Source: Sphingobacteriales bacterium TSM_CSM
GTDB taxonomy: Bacteria; Bacteroidota; Bacteroidia; Chitinophagales; UBA2359
Reading direction: 5' to 3'
Length of the DNA: 44,783 bases
Assembly (NCBI GenBank): GCA_002212725.1
Contig: MTCR01000067.1
Coordinates: forward strand, 1 to 44,783
Made by a program: the position numbers and the translations under genes. Under the pieces are notes generated by a model, which was not told where the DNA came from, did not search any database, and saw only the letters and a program-made list of their open reading frames with translations. Shown here piece after piece: positions 41,345 to 44,783 of the stretch. Positions within the stretch are counted from its first letter, which is position 1. Each line of letters opens with the position of its first letter.

Positions 41345-41764
41345 ATGAAATTTATGCTCGATAAGAAAGAAAGTTATACCGTGGTAACGGTTTTGGAAGA
41401 TAAACTAAACACGTTAAATGCCGCCGATTTTAAAACCGAACTGAAAGTGCTGAATGAGGGCGGTGTGCGCAATATTATCTTAGATCTTTCAAACGTAACT
41501 TTTGCCGATTCATCGGGATTAGGTGCCATTTTGGTTGGCAACCGTCTTTGCGAGGCATCTGGCGGCACTTTTGTGCTAAGCGGGTTAAGCATCGGTGTAA
41601 AGCGCATTGTAGATATTTCGCAATTGGGTTCCGTGCTTACCATTATACCTACGGTGCAGGAAGCTATTGACTTTGTGATGATGGAGGAATTGGTTCGCGA
41701 GTTATCGGGTGATGCTGAAGAAGAGGACGATTTAACCTCCGATGACTCTTCGGGCAACGAGTAG
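41345..41764 (+). CDS. STAS domain anti-sigma-factor antagonist-like protein
   Basis: 139 residues from MKFMLDKKES. STAS fold with the SpoIIAA-type switch DSSG (55-58; Ser57 equals the serine phosphorylated in SpoIIAA) in NVTFADSSGLGAIL. The C-terminal ~25 residues form an acidic tail (DAEEEDDLTSDDSSGNE). In relatives the phospho-state controls release of a partner kinase/anti-sigma factor; no partner gene is adjacent. Followed 184 bp later by RNase Z, a frequent neighbourhood in this phylum from memory. Confidence 0.8.
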   Translation: MKFMLDKKESYTVVTVLEDKLNTLNAADFKTELKVLNEGGVRNIILDLSNVTFADSSGLGAILVGNRLCEASGGTFVLSGLSIGVKRIVDISQLGSVLTIIPTVQEAIDFVMMEELVRELSGDAEEEDDLTSDDSSGNE

Positions 41765-41948
41765 TAATGCTTGTTTTTTAACGTTTAAGAACAAATATTT
41801 TTACAACCAACCATGTTCTTTGCAGGAGACCGGGTAATACTGTTCTGGTTTTGCACGGGTCTCCTGTTTTTATTTAAACTGCGGGTGCGTGTTTTACCGC
41901 CTTTTTTGTGTGTGTTTTTACCGGCGCTTCACCTTTTTTGTTTAGCTT

Positions 41949-42884
41949 ATGTCTTTCAGGGTTACTATTTTAGGCTCAAACTCGGCAATGCCGGCAAACG
42001 GGCGGCATCCGTCGGCACAGGCGGTTGTTATTAATGAAAATCCTTATCTGGTAGATTGCGGAGAGGGCACACAAATGCAACTGATGCACTATAAGGTAAA
42101 AACCGCCCGCATAGACCATATCTTTATTTCCCATCTGCACGGCGACCATTACCTGGGGTTGCTTCCGCTCATTGATTCTTATGTGCTGACCAACCGCACC
42201 AAACCGCTGCATATTTTTGCCCCTCAACCTTTGCAGGAAGTGGTGGCTGCACACCATAAAGCAAGTACACAACGCCTCGAAATACCTTTTAAGCTGTTTT
42301 TTTATGCCACCAATCCGCATCAAACAGGGGTGATTTTTGAAAATAATGATGTTTGTGTAAGTACCCTGCCCATGAAACACGGTTTGGAGTGTACCGGTTT
42401 TCTGTTCAGGCAAAAGCAGGTGTTGCGCAATATGATTGCCGAAAAAATACAGCAATACCAAATACCCTTTACCGCTATACCGGCCATTAAAAAAGGTGCC
42501 GATTTTGTAACCATGCAAGGGGCGGTAATTGCCAACAGCGAGTTAACCTACCTGCCGCCTGCCGGTTCGTATGCCTATTGTTCAGACACGGCTTATAATG
42601 AGGACCTGGTGCCGCATATAGCCGGCGTTGATGTGTTGTATCACGAAAGCACCTACCTGAGCGATTTGCAGGAACTGGCCGCCGAAAGAGGGCACTCTAC
42701 CGCTATTGACGCTGCCCGGATTGCCCATGCTGCAGGGGCGGGCAGGTTGTATTTGGGGCATTTTTCATCGCGCTACAAAAAACTGGATAAGTATTTGCAC
42801 GAAGCACATCCGTTTTTTGCCCAAACCTACTTAGCCACCGAGGGTTTGGCAATTGATGTTGTACCCGAAAAACACGCAAAATAA
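41949..42884 (+). CDS. rnz: Ribonuclease Z
   Basis: 311 residues. Metallo-beta-lactamase-fold endonuclease that trims tRNA 3' trailers; it suits this genome since the tRNA here lacks an encoded CCA. HxHxDH at 62-67 (SHLHGDH), DCGEG opening, AYCSDTAY with the metal-bridging Asp, the HEST motif and GHFSSRY near the end. Length is typical. Convergent with the MerR gene, 9 bp between stops. Confidence 0.9.
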   Translation: MSFRVTILGSNSAMPANGRHPSAQAVVINENPYLVDCGEGTQMQLMHYKVKTARIDHIFISHLHGDHYLGLLPLIDSYVLTNRTKPLHIFAPQPLQEVVAAHHKASTQRLEIPFKLFFYATNPHQTGVIFENNDVCVSTLPMKHGLECTGFLFRQKQVLRNMIAEKIQQYQIPFTAIPAIKKGADFVTMQGAVIANSELTYLPPAGSYAYCSDTAYNEDLVPHIAGVDVLYHESTYLSDLQELAAERGHSTAIDAARIAHAAGAGRLYLGHFSSRYKKLDKYLHEAHPFFAQTYLATEGLAIDVVPEKHAK

Positions 42885-42893
42885 GTTTGGGCT

Positions 42894-43781
42894 TTAATCG
42901 CGGCTAAGGTTAAAATGCTGCATAACCTCCTCCAGGGTGTGCAAAAAGCAGATATTGGGCGGAGGTGTTTGGGTGTAAGACATAAGCTTAATGCCCGATA
43001 TATATACCTGTTTACCGGCAAAACTGTCCGAAAGCGCCTGCACATAATCATACAAGTCTTCATCGGAGGGTGATGAGGTAAAAATGGTGTAAAGATAATC
43101 GGGGTTTTTAATGGACACGGCTTCAGACACATCATTTAAAGGCACGCTCATGCCAAGGTAGGTAATGCGGTGGTTGCGGCTTTTGAGCAGGTATGTTAAA
43201 AACAACAAGCTAATTTCATGCAGTTCGCCTTCGGGCAAAAACAGCAGGTAGTGTTTGGTTTGTTCGTTATATTTTACCACCTGACCGTCTATGGCTACAA
43301 TTATTTTTTGCCTGATAAGATTGGTTATAAAATGCTCCTGTGCAGGGTTTATGCCATCGGTAACCCACATATACCCAATTTTTACCAAAAAAGGGTAAAT
43401 AATGTTCAGCATGGTTTTGGTTAAACCGTACTGCAAAATGCAGGTGGCTATGGTTTTCTCAAATACTTCTTCGTCTATATCTATCATGGCTTGTGTAAGC
43501 TCAGTAATATGCACCTCATATTTAAGGTCGGTTTTACTCAGGCTGTAAACATTGCTTTTGATTTCATCTTCAGACATTTTGGCAATAGCCCCGATACGGT
43601 AGCCCTGCTTGCTTAGCAATACCACGTTTAAGATGAGTTTCAGGTCGTTATCGGTGTAATAACGAATGTTGGTATCGGTTCTGTGGGGTTTAAACAGTTC
43701 GTAGCGTTGCTCCCAGATGCGGAGGGTATGCGCTTTTATACCCGAAAGGTTTTCTATGTCTTTAATGGAATACTGTGCCAT
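42894..43781 (-). CDS. MerR-family regulator with cobalamin-binding domain (CarH/LitR-like)
   Basis: 295 residues. N-terminal MerR winged helix (YSIKDIENLSGIKAHTLRIWEQRYELFKPHRTDTNIRYY is its extent, residues 4-42). A four-helix bundle follows with the W-x9-EH motif, W139 and E149-H150, that packs over the cobalamin in CarH. The C-terminal Rossmann-like B12 domain has the lower-ligand His188 in EGELHEI. All key residues for adenosylcobalamin binding are present, so light-dependent repression is possible. The usual target (carotenoid genes) is not here. An inverted repeat sits just upstream (43795-43822). Confidence 0.85.
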   Translation of the reverse strand: MAQYSIKDIENLSGIKAHTLRIWEQRYELFKPHRTDTNIRYYTDNDLKLILNVVLLSKQGYRIGAIAKMSEDEIKSNVYSLSKTDLKYEVHITELTQAMIDIDEEVFEKTIATCILQYGLTKTMLNIIYPFLVKIGYMWVTDGINPAQEHFITNLIRQKIIVAIDGQVVKYNEQTKHYLLFLPEGELHEISLLFLTYLLKSRNHRITYLGMSVPLNDVSEAVSIKNPDYLYTIFTSSPSDEDLYDYVQALSDSFAGKQVYISGIKLMSYTQTPPPNICFLHTLEEVMQHFNLSRD

Positions 43782-43794
43782 TAGGAAGAAGTAT

Positions 43795-43822
43795 GTTTAA
43801 GGAAAGTTCAATTTTCTTAAAC
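43795..43822. promoter_or_regulatory. 28-bp inverted repeat upstream of the MerR-B12 gene
   Basis: GTTTAAGGAAA (43795-43805), 6 nt, TTTTCTTAAAC (43812-43822); 10 of 11 positions pair. It starts 14 bp before the regulator's start codon and has no terminator T-run. Likely an autoregulatory operator, but the binding protein is inferred. Confidence 0.5.
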
Positions 43823-43923
43823 AAGAGTGGGCGAAAAATGTTCCGGTTTTTCAAAAATTTTTCAAAATAGTTTTCGGGCGGGCAATTTGGCGGCATGTTA
43901 CAGCCCAGAAGGGAGCGGGATAG

Positions 43924-44783
43924 TTACTCTGCCAGTGCGGCAAACTGGGTATCATACAATTTTTTGTAGAGGCCGTTTACAGCCAGCAAAGATTCATGGT
44001 TGCCGGTTTCTGCAATCTGTCCTTTATCAAGCACAATAATTTTGTGTGCGTGTTGTATGGTAGAAAGCCGGTGTGCAATAATAATGGAAGTCCGGTTCTG
44101 CACCAATTTTTCCATGGCATATTGCACCATTTGCTCGGTTTCGGTATCAATAGAAGAGGTGGCTTCGTCTAATATAAGAATATGCGGGTCAAAAACCAAT
44201 GCACGGATAAATGAAATTAGCTGCCGCTGCCCCATAGACAAGGTGGCGCCGCGCTCCATAACATTGTAGTAATAGCCGTTGGGCAGTTTTTCAATAAACT
44301 CATGTGCGCCCATCAGTTTGGCGGCATTTACCACCTGTTGCATGGTAATGTCGGGGTTTCGCAGGGTAATATTTTCATACACCGTTCCCGAAAACAAAAA
44401 TACATCTTGCAATACCAGCCCAATATTGTTGCGCAACGCACTCAGTTCGTACTGTCTGATGTCTTTGCCGTCAATTTCAATACTTCCCTGCTGAATATCG
44501 TAAAATCGGTTTAAAATATTAATAACCGATGATTTACCTGCGCCTGTGGCGCCCACAATGGCTAAGGTTTGCCCGGCTTGCAGTTCAAAGTTCACATCTC
44601 GCAGCACCCAATCCTTATCGTTATAGGCAAACCAAACCTGTTTAAAAGCTATGTTGCCCTTAAACCGGGTGTTGATGGTTCCGGTATCGGGTATCCGGTC
44701 ATTCCGGTCTATAATGGCAAATACGCGTTCAGAGGCTACCATTCCCATTTGCAGGGTGTTAAACTTATCGGCCAACATGCGCA
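43924..44783 (-). CDS. ABC exporter, C-terminal ATPase part (5' partial)
   Basis: The reading frame runs off the right edge. About 286 residues are visible: the end of a membrane domain (NTLQMGMVASERVFAIID, typical of the linker in MsbA/LmrA-type half-transporters) and a full nucleotide-binding domain with Walker A GATGAGKSS, a signature variant LSMGQRQ, Walker B ILILDEATSSID and H-loop AHRLST. Fused exporter ABC type I; substrate unknown. Position 2 of the signature is Met (LSMGQ) instead of the common Gly (LSGGQ), seen in some bacterial homologues. Confidence 0.85.
   Translation of the reverse strand, partial: RMLADKFNTLQMGMVASERVFAIIDRNDRIPDTGTINTRFKGNIAFKQVWFAYNDKDWVLRDVNFELQAGQTLAIVGATGAGKSSVINILNRFYDIQQGSIEIDGKDIRQYELSALRNNIGLVLQDVFLFSGTVYENITLRNPDITMQQVVNAAKLMGAHEFIEKLPNGYYYNVMERGATLSMGQRQLISFIRALVFDPHILILDEATSSIDTETEQMVQYAMEKLVQNRTSIIIAHRLSTIQHAHKIIVLDKGQIAETGNHESLLAVNGLYKKLYDTQFAALAE

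Noticed and set aside
1..44783. CRISPR array, insertion sequence or integrase
   Set aside because: No regularly spaced short repeats, transposase motifs or terminal inverted repeats were seen; the only tandem structures are the cassettes at 1-3114 and the 243-bp repeat in the adhesin.

Overview
The window comes from a Bacteroidota chromosome. The evidence is: type IX secretion (T9SS) style C-terminal sorting domains on secreted proteins, SprB-like repeats, lipoproteins with Bacteroidota-type lipoboxes, almost no Shine-Dalgarno sequences, and promoters of the Bacteroidota form TTG-N20-TAnnTTTG. The gene order trigger factor, clpP, clpX also fits. Nothing fixes a genus; an environmental Chitinophagales/Saprospirales-type lineage is only a guess.

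Layout. 1-3114 is an A+T-rich accessory block. It is a decayed tandem array of a small lipoprotein gene followed by the C-terminal half of a HELAH metallopeptidase, with one peptidase copy reduced to a remnant and a near-identical 152-bp block shared by two junctions. 3143-9088 holds a DUF3352-like protein, a short secreted protein, the ybaB-trmN6 pair and a DUF885 lipoprotein peptidase. 9437-13772 holds a biotin carrier protein, a coiled-coil protein, a lipoprotein, a LuxE-like acyl-protein synthetase and a YtxH/holin-like membrane operon. 13976-16579 is a NatAB-type ABC exporter with a small membrane protein between its two subunits. 16748-18552 pairs an RsmB-type rRNA methyltransferase with a GNAT acetyltransferase. 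18669-18872 (minus) encodes a 67-residue peptide with a double-glycine leader and a Pro/Val/Thr-rich tail behind a textbook promoter; it is the best candidate here for an undescribed product.

19482-23766 encodes two large exported proteins, one with SprB repeats and a dockerin-like end and one with a vWA domain. 23866-27682 holds an aldehyde dehydrogenase, an L-serine dehydratase and small membrane proteins. 28199-30314 holds rsgA, a Cys-rich mini-protein and a lytic transglycosylase-like protein with an EF-hand. 30718-34005 is a large repeat-containing T9SS adhesin. 34418-41003 is a protein-quality-control cluster: tRNA-Leu(UAG), trigger factor, clpP and clpX facing clpC across a shared terminator. 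41345-44783 holds a STAS protein, RNase Z, a CarH/LitR-like MerR regulator with intact cobalamin-binding residues, and a partial ABC exporter.

Most of the window is ordinary chromosomal housekeeping. Unusual content is concentrated in 1-3114, at 18669-18971, in several palindromic upstream regions, and in the MerR-B12 regulator with its flanking inverted repeat. No insertion sequence, integrase, phage gene or CRISPR array was seen.
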